Source: Cyclostephanos tholiformis
Taxonomy: Eukaryota; Bacillariophyta; Thalassiosirophyceae; Thalassiosirales; Thalassiosiraceae
Direction: 5' to 3'
Length of the DNA: 45,814 nt
Assembly: GCA_036939975.1 (NCBI GenBank)
Contig: JALLPB010000009.1
Location: 1-45,814, forward strand
Shown here: positions 22,169 to 33,345 of the stretch, piece after piece
Layout: every line of letters starts with the position of its first letter
Numbering within the stretch: position 1 is the first letter of the stretch
The notes under the pieces: generated by a model
Told to the model about the DNA's origin: nothing
Databases searched by the model: none
What the model saw: the letters and a program-made list of their open reading frames with translations, nothing else
Position numbers and translations under genes: made by a program

Positions 22169-23558
22169 ATGCTCTCAATGAAGACGGCTTTTTTCAACCA
22201 CGCTCGAGGTCTTGTAACAGAAGGTCCCGCAAACACAATTGCCGTATCCCGCCGATTGACCAATGCAAAGCAGCCCAAGCATGAGCAATCTCCGTCTGCG
22301 ATATTCATAGTGGCGGGAACTGCGACGCTCGGCGTCGGCGCATCGTTTTACACGCGCCGACTTCGCGATCAGAAATTGCAAACTCTGGTCTCTGCCAAAG
22401 ATAGCGGATTGCTCGATACGTCTCCATCATCCAGCACTGCTACCTCTCGCACATATTCCTGCCACCAGAGGTATAATCTCCATTCTCTAATAGAGACAAC
22501 CAAAAGGGCAGGACTCATAGGCTCGACTAAAAGCGTCAAGGACGAACTGCAAACATTGCGAGAATGGCATGCGAATCGAGGTTATAACGGGGGGATTGTC
22601 GTGAGGGACCTCGGACGTCCATTGTTTTCTTTGAATTCATTAGACCATGGCCGCGAAACCAACGATGGCGATGGGAATGCAAGTTTGGATGGTATTATCG
22701 ACATTACCAAATCCGACCAGCGTGAATGCTACTATCTTTATTATGAAATCCACAGTAACGGAGAGATACAACAGCAAATATTCTGCAGAGGAACGACATT
22801 ATTAGCCGATGTCCTTACATGTCTACAAACATGGTTCGTTTACGACTCAGAACTCGGATGTCACGTCCACTATGGTTTCAATCAACATGCCAACAGGATA
22901 GTGGAGGATGTCCTGCCGCTGCTGGTGCCACCGAACGAGAAGAGTGGAGTGGGTGGAACAGTGGAGGTTTGTGGTCATAGTTTGGGGGGTGCTGTTGCCA
23001 TGCTTGTATCAATCAAGTTGAGGAAACGAGGTTATATTGTGACAAGAGTCACTTCTATAGCAGGACCAAGATTCTGCCGAGTAAGACGATACAATTAAAA
23101 TTCAAAAGTTGTGTTACACTGGCAGAGCACTAACCATCATTTCATATTGACCCTCAGGGAATGAATGAGAGAGGGATCCTCGAGAAATGGTTGCCGAAAG
23201 AAACTATTCGGATTGAAGACGACTTGGATATCGTAAGTACACCCGACTCAGAGATCCAAATGCATGCCCCAAATATCTCGCCTCTCTTATTTTCGCATTT
23301 GTTCATGTGCCATGATCTTCGGCTTTGCGTGCTGAGAAGGTGACGTATCTTCCTCCGATAGGAGTATCAGTCGGCGATAAACTGTGGTTTGCAAAAGACG
23401 AGGCATACATTCTTCCGAAGGACTCGATGTCCCAAAAGAATAGTTGGGCAGATCACGTATGGCTCAACCTCCGCTTGTTTGAGACTTTGTTGAACCGAGC
23501 CAACGCACATCGCATCATATCTTATGTGAATAAGTTAGAGCAGTTAATAGGAAGATAA
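22169..23558 (+). CDS. Class 3 lipase (DAG-lipase-like)
   Basis: Three exons, 401 aa: 22169-23080, 23158-23232, 23340-23558; introns 77 and 107 nt. The acceptor before exon 3 could be 23336 or 23339, changing one Lys. The N-terminus is basic and amphipathic (a targeting peptide is possible), followed by one possible membrane segment (about 48-65, AIFIVAGTATLGVGASFY). Lipase_3 features: 'FCRGTTLLADVL', 'VHYGFNQHANRI', nucleophile elbow 'VCGHSLGGAVA' (about 268-278), then 'SIAGPRFCR' across intron 1. The acid is probably in 'EDDLDIVTYLPP', and the His in 'NAHRIISYVNKL' near the C-terminus. The family cleaves acyl esters of acylglycerols or galactolipids; the exact substrate cannot be told. Confidence 0.87.
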
Positions 23559-23815
23559 GATGTAAGTAATGTTTATGTAATATATATAGGTAATCTTTTC
23601 CCTCATATCGTTTGGCCTTTTAAGTTGCTGGCATTTTGCCCCGTTGTTCGATAGCTGAAGACGATGTCTATTAGCGCCTCCCCGTCTCCGCCAAATTAAG
23701 CGATTACGATACCTTCGATCTGACCAACCTCGAGCTTCATAGCACCACTTTTAGAACGTGGCGTAACTTAATTAGTACGTTTCTCTAGAGAGGTACGTAC
23801 CATAGGTACTAAATA
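23559..23815. promoter_or_regulatory. Intergenic region upstream of GEP4-like gene
   Basis: 257 bp between two same-strand genes; holds the lipase 3' end and the GEP4-like promoter. No recognised motif. Confidence 0.4.
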
Positions 23816-24664
23816 ATGACCCTCAACCAGTACAACAGATCTTGGATTATGGTTCAATCCGTCAACCTCAAAGCCCTCACGACGCTCGCGTCCGTTGTCA
23901 GGCGTCCGTATTTGGCGGCCCCGCATGTATTCGTTCCCACCATATCTGGTAAGTGGTTTAAGGGTTCGAGGGATTCCAAGTTCATTTGTATGGTACTCGT
24001 ACGCATAATATTCCACCCTAACACCGCACTTTCGAACACAGACGTTAGCTACGAAGCCTTGCGCGATCACTGCGGGATCAAAGCTGTCATTTTCGACAAG
24101 GATAATACGCTCACGGCCCCCTACGAGAATTCGTTGCACCCCCGCGCGAAATTCGGACTTCAATCGGCGTTGGACGCCTTCGGGACCGACAATGTTGCCA
24201 TACTGTCGAATTCCGCGGGAACAAATGACGACCCAGACTTCGAGGACGGGAGGGAGATAGAGAAATCGTTGGGCATAGCAGTCATTCGACACGTAGAGAA
24301 GAAACCCGGCGGAATCGACGAGGTGATGAAACACTTCCCGAAAGTCGACGACGCATCGCAACTGTGCATGGTGGGAGATCGATTGTTAACCGATGTGGTA
24401 TTCGGGAATTTGCATGGCATGCTGACGGTGCATACACTGCCGCTCTGCACGGGAAAGGAAAATAAAAACGATAATACCATCGCGAATTTTATTAGGACTT
24501 TGGAAAATAAGATGATGTACGGTGATTGGTGGGGGGGGAGGAAAGTTCGGAGTTACACGCTGCAGCACAAGGTGTGGAGGGGGGAGAATGAGTGTCCATT
24601 AGTGATGGCTTCTAACCAGACGAAGAGAGATCCATCGCAGGTAGAGATTGATAAGAACGAATGA
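23816..24664 (+). CDS. GEP4: GEP4-type phosphatidylglycerophosphate phosphatase (HAD)
   Basis: Two exons, 251 aa: 23816-23948 and 24042-24664. The 93-nt intron (GTAAGT...ACACAG) is in frame without stops; removing it joins '(F)VPTIS' to 'DVSYEALRDHCGIKAVIFD', which restores the family pattern. HAD motifs: I 'FDKDNTLT' (Asp63, Asp65), II 'LSNSAGTNDD' (Ser100), III 'EKKPGG' (Lys131/132), IV 'VGDRLLTDV' (Asp157, Asp162). GEP4 dephosphorylates phosphatidylglycerophosphate to phosphatidylglycerol, upstream of cardiolipin in mitochondria; in algae plastid PG is another possible use. The N-terminus is short and could be a matrix targeting signal. An alternative start is Met12 (23849). Length fits the family. 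Confidence 0.9.
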   Translation: MTLNQYNRSWIMVQSVNLKALTTLASVVRRPYLAAPHVFVPTISGKWFKGSRDSKFICMVLVRIIFHPNTALSNTDVSYEALRDHCGIKAVIFDKDNTLTAPYENSLHPRAKFGLQSALDAFGTDNVAILSNSAGTNDDPDFEDGREIEKSLGIAVIRHVEKKPGGIDEVMKHFPKVDDASQLCMVGDRLLTDVVFGNLHGMLTVHTLPLCTGKENKNDNTIANFIRTLENKMMYGDWWGGRKVRSYTLQHKVWRGENECPLVMASNQTKRDPSQVEIDKNE

Positions 24665-24771
24665 GTGATGTTGCCGATGCCAACTGAATAAAGAGAGAGA
24701 TAAACATCAATATAACATGCCACACATACTTAAAAGGGAATTATTCGAATGCAAAAAAAAAAAAAAACACC

Positions 24772-27700
24772 CTACATTACTTTAGGAAGTTTTGATGTGG
24801 ACGCACTCTTCTTCACTTTGCTAGCACCACTCCCACTACGCACTTTTGTGGTGATTCGCTTGGGTTTGGGTTCTTCATTAATAACGCGCAATGGAATATT
24901 TTTTACGGCACCATCATTTCCTACTGGAAAGAAAGTCTTGTTGTAGCTCGCTTCCCTATTTTCCAGTTCGCGCTTGTAATAGAGCATCCTTGCTCTCAAG
25001 TCATTTTCGGATGAGGTCAGATTTCGAATGTTGTCTTGCCTACCAGGAAACGTCGACATCAGTGTTTTAAGTCGATGCCATAACACACAGCTGCATGATT
25101 GAATAACACAAGTACTTACAGCGACTTGATCTCATCCAAGTCTCTCTGTAAACTTGGTCGAGAGTTCCATCGATCATTAGCCGCTTGTAACTTTTCTTTG
25201 ACAGCATTTATCTGCGTTTGTAGCTCTGATAGTATTTTTGACTTTTCTTTTGCGAAATCTTCCATCATTGATGCCACTTTACCATTCGACTCAGTCATAA
25301 GCTTCAGCCGATCAGTGTCATGTTGCAACGCCATTGCACGATTTTCCTCTTCGAGTGATCTGATTGCGTCTGCTAGCTACAAAGGGAAGGTATTTGAGCC
25401 ACAGATAATCGGCACTATCCTCTGGATGATCCACATTCCACTTACCTTTTTCTTGAGTTGAGCCATGGCTAAATCTTTCTCGGCAGTCACAGACAAGTGG
25501 AATTCACATTCCTCGGATTTTTGCTCAAGCTTCGCAGTTATACTTTCGCATTCTCTTTTGCTCGCTTTGACAAGTGCCTCAATCTCAAGCTTGTGTTCTT
25601 CCGAAAGATGGCGAAGGGCTCTTGCAAGTTTCGTTTCGCTTTCTCTGATTGTGTTGAAGAGCATAGTTTTTGCATCCTGCGCATCCTTCTCTCCAGCTGT
25701 CAACCGCCTTTCGAATGACATTGCTGCTGTTCGTAGCTGCTCTATCTCCTGATTTTGATCATGACATGTTGCGTCGTACGCCTGCTTAATAGACTTCAAT
25801 TTGACTGAAATGACGCGTTCGCAAAAAATATTCCATTCCTGTTTGATGTTGTCAATGCTCTCAATAGCGTGAGATCGTAAGTTATCCAGCTGATTGTTCA
25901 TTTTTGTTAGCTCAATTATCATCTTGGAACGTTCCGCGGCAATGCACCTATTCAACTCGTCAATTCGTTTCTTGGAGATGGCGGATTCAGTAGCCTTCTC
26001 ACACTCTGATCGAAGAGTTTCATCATACTCCCGACGAAGTTGTTCGTTGAGGCGGTTGCTTTTATCCAGTTCATTCTGATGTCGCACTGATAAGACCTCA
26101 AGCTCTTGGTGGCGAATTCGTTCTTGTTCTATTTGTTGCGCTCTCAGTGAGTCAATAGTATTTACCAAAGTAACGACGTCACACTCTTTTGATGCAAGGG
26201 TGGCATTCAATTCGGCAAGCTCTCGAGATAGACCTTGTATCTCAATCAATTTTTGCTGCCTGTCCGCTACCATGATCTCGAGTTTGTGATCATGACTTTC
26301 TGTTTGCACCTTGAGAGTAGCTTTCAAGTTATCGGCTTCTTCCCTCGACCTGCAGCAAATTCTTTCCCGCTCTATTCGCGCGCTCTCTTTCGTGTCTTCC
26401 AGTGCCCTTTCCCATGACAATCTTTCACCCATTAGTTCAACTCTGGCCGATTCCGCGACGTTCCGAGCCGTCTCCGCAGCAAGTTCGACCTTTTTCTCGA
26501 GGCAACACCTGAGATTGGTTGCTTCGATCAATGATACCTTATGTGTTTCTACAGCGATACGGAGCTTATTATTCTGATCCTGCAAAACTTGTTCTCTCTC
26601 AAGAAATTTTGTAGTCTCGTTAGCACGCACGCTGGTTAATCTTTGCTTCCACTTGGCGAAATCCCCCAAATGAACAGAAAACAATTGCGAAAGTTCCACG
26701 ATGTCACTTTTGGCCTCATGGGCGTCCCTCTTGACGATTTGTAGCAATGGCGCCAATGTTCGTTGGACGAAACGTTTGTATTTGCCAAGCTCAGCCGTGG
26801 TCACTGATAGTTGCTCGACCATGCCGATGTTTGAAGTCATTGCAACATGCACATCATCTTGCAAGCTCCGTATTATTGATTTGCATTCGTCAAGTTGGGA
26901 CAAACTAAGTTGACGCTCATTGTCCAGTAAACGGTGTTCAGCTTTTATTTCAGATTCCAAAGAAGATTTTTGCATATCTAACTTATTCAGCAGAGCTTTC
27001 AATTCATTGTTCTGATTGTCACAATCGAGGAAGTCAGAGGGGTTCGACTTGGATGAAAGAAGTCGCTAATGAACATAAAAAAATAATATGCTGCCTTACC
27101 TCTATCTCGAGGCATTCAATGCGCTCCAGTTGATTTTCGCCTGCTTCACGAGAGACTTGTAAATGATCGCAGAGCTCGGTATTTTGTGTCCGCAACTCCA
27201 AAATGACGGATTGATTGGTAGTGGACACAGAATTGAGGCAATTCTGCAGCCTCGCCACCTCTAATTGCAACTTCGTTTCATTACAGTTGTAATTATCGAG
27301 CTTTTCTTTTAAGATGGGAATCTCGTCCGCTCGAAGTTTCACCCTTTCCAATTCTTCTTCGAGTAAGTCCATTTCTCTTCTCACCATATTGATAGCCTCA
27401 GCCTTCATTTCTTCGGATTTTTTAACGCAGCTTGAGAGCTGCCGACACAGCATTTCTTCATATTCTTGTCGTATCTTCGCTACTGCGGCATCGACGGCCA
27501 ACTTTTCTTGTTCCAGTGCCTCCGATTTTACGCGCATGACATTTTTTTCATGCCGCGACTTCAGCAGTAGGATTTCATCAGCATGACTCGATGAGATCTC
27601 CTCTCTTAAGTTTTCCGCGAGTTGCTTGTGTTCACCAGCTAAGTCGCTCCGCAGACGCAGTATATTCGCTTGATGTTGTCGTGACTGTTCCTCGAGGCTG

Positions 27701-28296
27701 CGCGAAATATCGTTCACAATCTGTGCTTGGGACATCATCTCATGTTCCTGATTGCGCTTCAGTTTCTCCACTTCTGCTTTTGCGTCACGTTTTACTGTTG
27801 CCAAAATTTCACGCGATTCCTTCTCTCTTTCTTCGTGTTTGGATATGAGTTCTCGCATCGTATGCACTTCCTCTTGCAGCGTTTTCAGCTTCTCATTTGC
27901 CTCATATTTGACGTCTCGTTTTATTGTTGCCAAAAGTTCATACGATTCCTTCTCTCTTTCTGCATGTTTGGCTATGACTTCTCGCATCACATGTACTTCC
28001 TCCTGCAACGTTTTTAGCTTTTCATCTGCCTCATTTTTTGCATGTTTGATTTCTTGCAAGCGAATTACTTCGTCTTGAAGCAGATTCAGCCTTACTTCTG
28101 CATCATCTTTCACAGCTTTGCATTCTCGACCAAGCGCATCCATCAACCTCTTTTTCTCGGCCGAGTAATTCTCGTTGACTGTATTAAGCTGAACAATAAC
28201 TTTGATCAATTGCGCCACCTTCTTTGATAACTGATAGTGCGATTTTTTGGTATGGGTTGGAGGCGTCGCCTCCTTGGCATTAGTGTCCTCATTCAT
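24772..28296 (-). CDS. FAM184: FAM184-like coiled-coil protein
   Basis: Four exons, 1095 aa: 28296-27100, 27011-25446, 25376-25120, 25039-24772; introns 88, 69 and 80 nt. Near the N-terminus 'LSKKVAQLIKVIVQLNT' matches the start of animal FAM184 proteins. At the C-terminus 'ARMLYYKRELENREASYNKT' matches their conserved 'FYQLELVNRETNFNK' block, followed by a basic Ser/Lys tail. Everything between is heptad-rich coiled coil, and the length is close to animal FAM184A. The acceptors were chosen among in-phase options to keep heptads and a typical intron length; the 27012-27099 intron could alternatively end earlier (34 or 52 nt). A 43-residue segment is tandemly duplicated (27903-28032 and about 27775-27903). 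Role unknown; FAM184 is poorly characterised. Confidence 0.82.
27775..28032 (-). repeat. Internal 129-nt (43-aa) tandem duplication in coiled coil
   Basis: Two adjacent units begin 'EADEKLKTLQEEVHVMRE' and 'EANEKLKTLQEEVHTMRE' and continue in register to 'ATIKRDVKY' / 'ATVKRDAKA'. The offset is 129 nt, a multiple of three. The number of residues (43) is not a multiple of seven, so the heptad register shifts between copies. Confidence 0.9.
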
Positions 28297-28775
28297 TCGC
28301 CAGGTCGTTATGTGGGGTAAAATTGATTTCACTCCGGCCCCGTGCCCACCGCGGTTTCCATGTTTTTAATTTTTAAATAAAATATGAGAAAATCAGAGGA
28401 AAATTTTCGAGCGGTTATCAATGGCAGAATACTAAGAGTGCCATCGCGTGTTCGCTGCGATCCTCTCCAACTAAAGAAGCTGCAAGAGGCTTGGACTATG
28501 GCGAGGCACTGACATGAGAGCCAAAATGATGCCCTATTCAGCCTCCAGCTGCACCTTACTTGCCGTCGCAACACAAGTGGGTGCCCGGTCACATCGTTCT
28601 ACCTATAAGCGAGAATCAGATTTATGCCCCAATAGTGAAGTCCCGATAATGACAATCGAAAGATAGCCAAACGTCAAAGCGGATAGTCAATGTCAGAATT
28701 CAGGGGTAGGTTGGACATCTCGGGGTGCACAAACCCCGGTCCAGTCGACATGTGTGAGAATATCTCCTCGTTTTA
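28297..28775. other. Intergenic, no recognised feature
   Basis: 479 bp between the FAM184-like start and the J-domain gene stop (both minus strand). It should include the FAM184-like promoter and the J-domain 3' UTR. No coding signal was recognised. Confidence 0.5.
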
Positions 28776-29513
28776 CTATCTTTTTCTATTCCCCCCACCG
28801 TCCACTTCGTCCCTTGGGACCAGTTGCAACGGTGGATTTAACTTTTGATACGTCGGATCCCACGGCCTCGGCGTCTCCCACCTACCCGTGTTGGGATTCT
28901 TCCACGCCTCCACGAATCTCCTCTGACCCGTGCGCGACGTAAGCGACGCTCCATCCCCACCATCATCCCCCACCCCCCCCTTCGCGGGCCACATCGTCCT
29001 TAGCGCGGTCACGCCCGCGAATCCGAGCATTCCCCCGATGAGCAGATTGCGGGGCAACGTCGCCGCGAAATGGCCGGATCCCATCCCGGCGCCGCCCCTA
29101 CCGGCCGCGGCGGCGGGGGCGGCCGCCCTCCCGTCGCGTAGGTCCCGTGTGCACGTCTCGCTAATCTCGAAATCGTACCTCCTGCGCTCCCTCTGATTCC
29201 CAAGGACGGAGTAGGCCGCGGATACGCGCTTGAATTTCTCGACACTGTCGTCGGACGTTCGTTTGTCGCCGGCAACGTCGGGATGCGTTTGCATGCATAC
29301 TGCGATAAGGATCGACAGCGCGATTGATTTCGTTAGTGTGCATGCATTGAGAGTCGCAGAACGATGAATGCGAAAATCGCTCCATGTATAATATTATTAT
29401 ATGGATAAAAACTAAAATCTGTACATTATCTCACGTTTTCGATAAGCCGCCTTGATTTCATCCTGAGTTGCCGACCTTGGAACGCCGAGGATGTCGTAGT
29501 AATTGTAATTCAT
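28776..29513 (-). CDS. J-domain (DnaJ-like) protein with one possible membrane segment
   Basis: Two exons, 200 aa: 29513-29435 and 29299-28776; intron 135 nt, phase 1. The J-domain starts 'NYYDILGVPRSATQDEIKAA', is split by the intron, and then continues 'LCMQTHPDVAGDK' with the HPD triad at 32-34 and 'FKRVSAAYSVLGNQRERRRYD'. After an Ala/Gly-rich linker comes a hydrophobic stretch (LLIGGMLGFAGVTAL), then 'VEAWKNPNTGRWETPRPWDP' and a short charged end. J-proteins stimulate Hsp70 ATPase. The hydrophobic segment suggests a membrane-bound form, possibly organellar. There is no zinc-finger or C-terminal substrate domain, so it is a class III type. Confidence 0.88.
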
Positions 29514-29769
29514 TGATAATGGCCGGCCGCGGAGGTAATTAATTTTTCAGCACGGTGGAAGAGACGGCGGACCATGTGAGTGGCGGCCATGCTGTTGTTT
29601 TAGAGAGAGGGGCGGGCGGGCGTCGCGTCTCGCGTCGATGGTAATAAGAAGTACGTAGTGCCCTAGCTAGCTTTGGATGGAACGTGGGAATAGTAGTAAA
29701 ATGTCCAGCGCACTACTTGATTGAGGAGACAATAGAAAGCATTCTTCATATCAATCACTCAATTGGAAG
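29514..29769. promoter_or_regulatory. Divergent promoter region, J-protein / K+ channel
   Basis: 256 bp between opposite start codons; contains a GC-rich patch near 29560-29640. No specific motif is claimed. Confidence 0.45.
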
Positions 29770-31724
29770 ATGATGAGGCTCCGAAGGAAAGGTGCCAATC
29801 ACCCCCCACTACGTGTTCCAACCCCACCGTCGCTTTCGCCGCGTGATCGTGTTCCACTCGACACTCGAATGAAAAATCTCAAATATGTAATCTTCCCCGA
29901 AAATCGCTGGATACAGGTTTGGGATTTGTTCATGATATTCGCGATCTGGAACTACGCATTTTCGATCCCCTTTTCATTCGGCATCAGTCGTGGTTATTAT
30001 GTAGCTGTCTCCAAGGGATATTGGATATACAGAGTTATCATAAACACGGGGTTCTTCGGTAAGTCGTGCGTTCCGCGGCGCAATTGCATGAACGTGTGTC
30101 ATTTCAAAACGTCCGATCAAGTATTGTGCCATTTCTGTCGAACAAATCATGCATAGTCGACATTTTTCTTCCCTTCTTCCGGGCGTATCGAGATAAGAAC
30201 GGTCGTCTCGTGCTCAACCTCAAGCAAATAAGGAGGAGATACATTCGAAGCGGGTAAGTGGACGACTACATCGAACGGTGTAGGTTGCAGTTGACCACGG
30301 GCTAATTTACTGCTCTGACCCTACGATGAATACAGATGGTTTTTTCTGAATTTGCTATCGTCGTTGCCCGGTTCTGTGAGTGTAATTGGCTAGTATCGTA
30401 TTTAGTACATTCGACCGTGCGGATCCGCATTAATTCGAACTCCCCCCGAAAAAAAAAAAAAATCCAGACAATGGGCTATCCCGAAGCCCAGAAGAGGCTA
30501 AAAGCCGGAGAGACTGTGCACGATGAGGCGCAATCATTGTTCTATCTTGACATATTCAAGATTCTTCGCCTCGTTCGTATTAGGCAAATGATGGGGAACT
30601 CAAACGTGCTGAACGGTGTATGGGAACGAATAGATATCGACACCGCGCTTTTTATTCAATTCCTTTTAAAGATCACTGTGACATCTCACTGGATTGGTTG
30701 CATTTGGGGTTGGATTGCATTCATCGAAGCAAGATCCTTCGGCGATAGTTTATTGGATAGTCCGAATTGGATTGCGCAGTGGCACGAGTCGTCCTATGTT
30801 GAAGGTGGGTTGGATCCTATCGGGTGGGAAAACGCAATGTCACGTTACTTCCTTGCCTTATTTTGGGCCGTCCAGTCCATCACTTCCATCGGATACGGAA
30901 ACATCCAACCCGTCACTGTTACTGAATATATATTTGCAAATGCATTAATGTTGGTATGTGGTATCTTCTGGGCGTACATAATTGGTAAGCTAGTCGAGGT
31001 GGTAAGTGTTAAAGGCAATGTGCTAATGGCATTTACCACCCGGATGAGCGAGGCGAATCAAATGATTCGCGATTTCGCCGATGAAGATCTTCCCGAGTCG
31101 GTGATCGGGACTGTCATTACTAACTCGTCAGCAAGAGTTCGTCATTTCATCACCAATCAAAGGGAGAAGGCGTCCAAAAACTGGTTAGATTCGAGCAATG
31201 CATGCTCTTTTCATGATGCGTATCCGACGCTACGAATATTATCACCCGAACTAAAGCGAGTTTGCGCACTTCACCTGGCGCATTCACTCCTCGAAACGAT
31301 ACCCTACTTGTCTTCCAAGTACCTTTCCCCGGAAGAACAAGCCGGCGTGATCCTCCAATGCGTGAAAATGGAATTTTCATCCGGCGAAACATTCGTGAAA
31401 CACCCCGACCTCGGACGCGGATGCTTTTTATATCGAAGCGGTGACGGATGCATCGCAACGTCGGCGAGGACATGGCGGGAAGGTCCCGTGAATGTCGATG
31501 GTGTATTGGTGGACGATGATCGCTTCAGGGAGCAGCACACGGCTTTCCATTTCGTGGGCTTCACCAGAGTGTTGTTTGTGCCGCGTTCAGCCATTATGGC
31601 GGTGTTAGATAACAACGAGCGAGCGTGGAAGGAGTGTGCGAGATGGAAGAATTTCATGGCGGCATTCATTCTCTATTCGTCGAGTAGGCCCGGAGAGACG
31701 TCTGAGCAAATTCGATTTAGTTAA
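29770..31724 (+). CDS. Voltage-gated K+ channel, EAG/CNG type
   Basis: Four exons, 560 aa: 29770-30058, 30157-30253, 30336-30375, 30468-31724; introns 98, 82 and 92 nt. S1 is at about 50-72 and S2 runs into 'FFVDIFLPFFRAYRDKNGR'. S3 ('WFFLNLLSSLPGS') comes from the 40-nt exon 3. S4 is weakly charged ('ILRLVRIRQM'), S5 includes 'FIQFLLKITVTSHWIGCIWG', the pore is 'SITSIGYGNIQPVT' with GYG at 284-286, and S6 is 'MLVCGIFWAYIIGKLVE'. GYG indicates K+ selectivity. A C-linker (IRDFADEDLPESV, then 'HFITNQREK') leads into a region placed like a cyclic-nucleotide-binding domain, but the phosphate-binding cassette (FGE..L...R.A) is absent, so cNMP gating is doubtful. S3-S4 carries an insertion (KRLKAGETVHDEAQ). 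Membrane potential control is the inferred role. Confidence 0.88.
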
Positions 31725-31747
31725 CGGATATAATATCAAGAAACAGA

Positions 31748-31954
31748 TTAAGCTCTGATGCCCACCCTTTCCATCAATACACACGGCAAATCCTTATCCA
31801 AACCCTCTTCGCGTAATAAATGCAGATCAAGGAGGAGGTTCGTCTTTTCCTTCTTTCCCGCGGAGATAAGTAAGCCTTCCGAGCTCACGAACACCAGCTC
31901 GAGACGCGATTTGCCGTAGTTGAATACGGAAGAAGAAGATGATGCCTCAATCAT
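31748..31954 (-). other. Short open frame overlapping uL29m stop
   Basis: A 68-codon ATG frame starts within the uL29m stop (ATGA overlap) and continues into its 3' flank, with a fairly ordinary composition ('KSRLELVFVSSEGLLISAG'). It could be chance, a 3' UTR frame, or a missed alternative last exon of uL29m. Not recognised. Confidence 0.2.
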
Positions 31955-32852
31955 TCTTTCCCATCTATTGCCTTATCATACTTTGGGATCAAATTCTCCG
32001 CCTCGGAGTCCATCGCATTCTCCATGGCATCGGGACCAATAACACCAACAGCCTCCCCCCCTCCTCCGAATCTCATATTCGACGACGACGACACCGCGAG
32101 ACCCTCGAACCGTTCCAACTCCCTCAGGTACGCCTTGTGATCGGCGATCTTCATCCTCTTGCGTTCCCCGAGGACCTGCTTGATCGCGCCCATCGATTTA
32201 ACCACCTTGCGTCGTCTGTCGGGCTGGACCATCTCGTACGCGTGTCTGCGCGCGAGGTTAGATTCCGTGAGGAGCATGTTCTTCTCCTTGTACAGGACGT
32301 ACCTGTGATAATAGTATCGAAACCAGCCGTAAGAAAAAAAAAATGGCAAACGAAACAATGTATACACCCGCGCTTCATCATACGACGGACGAAAAAGAAG
32401 AGGAACTCGCCATAGCTTGTGCAAATCGTCGTAACTCTTGCGTCGGAGCTCCTTGACGCTCCACGACCTCCCCACCGTCTCCGATTCTCTCTTCGCCCTC
32501 GGAACCAAATCACGGAATTGATCGAGGGGACTACCACCTCCGGCACCCCCCTTCTCGCCGATTTTCGAAATGAGATCAAGGTTCGGCTCGTATATCCACG
32601 TCTTGGACGTGTTCCATCTCATCCACCGATCGATCATGGCCTTCTCCTTGCCATCGTCGTCGTGTTGGTCGTCGACCGCCTCATCCCCCCCCCCGCCATC
32701 GGTGGGGGGGGAGGTGGAAACGGACCGATATAGTACTGTCCCACGAGTACGATGATGCCGACGATTGTCCAAAGTCATCGATTCGATCACTCGACGGGTC
32801 CTAGTCGCAGTCGCAGTCGATGCCGACGACCATATCTGGACGACCTTGCCCG

Positions 32853-32883
<31 letters not shown>

Positions 32884-33063
32884 CCGTAGGGCGAGTGGTA
32901 GGAGAATGGCGGTCGACGCCCCTCTTTCATGGCACGATGACGACTCGGGTGAAGAAGAAGACGGATGATGACAACGACCGACGAATACGATCGCGGCGCG
33001 GCCAACATCGAGTCCGGGGCGAATCGATATGGCGGACGATAGGGTGGCGGAACGTGCGAGCAT
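31951..33063 (-). CDS. MRPL47: Mitochondrial ribosomal protein uL29m (MRPL47)
   Basis: Two exons, 334 aa: 33063-32411 and 32302-31951. The 108-nt intron begins GCGAGT and ends CACAG (GC-AG type) and has no stop in frame. Removing it joins 'SYDDLHKLW' to 'YVLYKEKNMLLTES', which is the conserved MRPL47 sequence; the GT alternative at the next bases breaks the frame. The conserved core begins 'RSWSVKELRRKSYDDLHKLW' and continues 'VVKSMGAIKQVLGERKRMKI'. The N-terminus is Ser/Arg-rich and long, consistent with mitochondrial import plus a disordered extension (poly-Ser, Asp-rich). It forms part of the large mitoribosomal subunit near the exit tunnel. Divergent from the capping-like gene. Confidence 0.9.
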
Positions 33064-33345
33064 GGCGACGAATGTCGGATGTGGCGGTATCGTACTCTCT
33101 GAGCTCTACCTAGTAGGCATGGTCTGTACGCCCCTTTAAATCTTACTTAAAAAAAATCGTCAATTTTTCAAGCATATTTATAGTAATATTCGATCCAAAA
33201 CGGTTCGAATCACAAAAATTTATTACCACGGGAGTAAAAAAACATGAAAAAAGACCACCGTTCACCTCGCTCGCTCACTTTTTAGTAGTAGTAAGTAGAA
33301 CAGAGTAATTATGTAACAACAACAACACAGCATGCTCCCAGCACA
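33064..33345. promoter_or_regulatory. Divergent promoter region, uL29m / capping-like
   Basis: 282 bp between opposite start codons, AT-rich with poly-A/T stretches (33148-33300). Compatible with a bidirectional promoter; no specific site claimed. Confidence 0.45.

Noticed and set aside
25040..25086. Coding use of the 'LWHRLKTLMSTFPG' frame before the last FAM184-like exon
   Set aside because: An acceptor at 25040/25041 gives an 80-nt intron and directly restores the conserved C-terminal block.
27066..27099. 34-nt intron in the FAM184-like gene
   Set aside because: Far below the other intron lengths here; an 88-nt option with CAG acceptor in the same phase gives a better heptad pattern.
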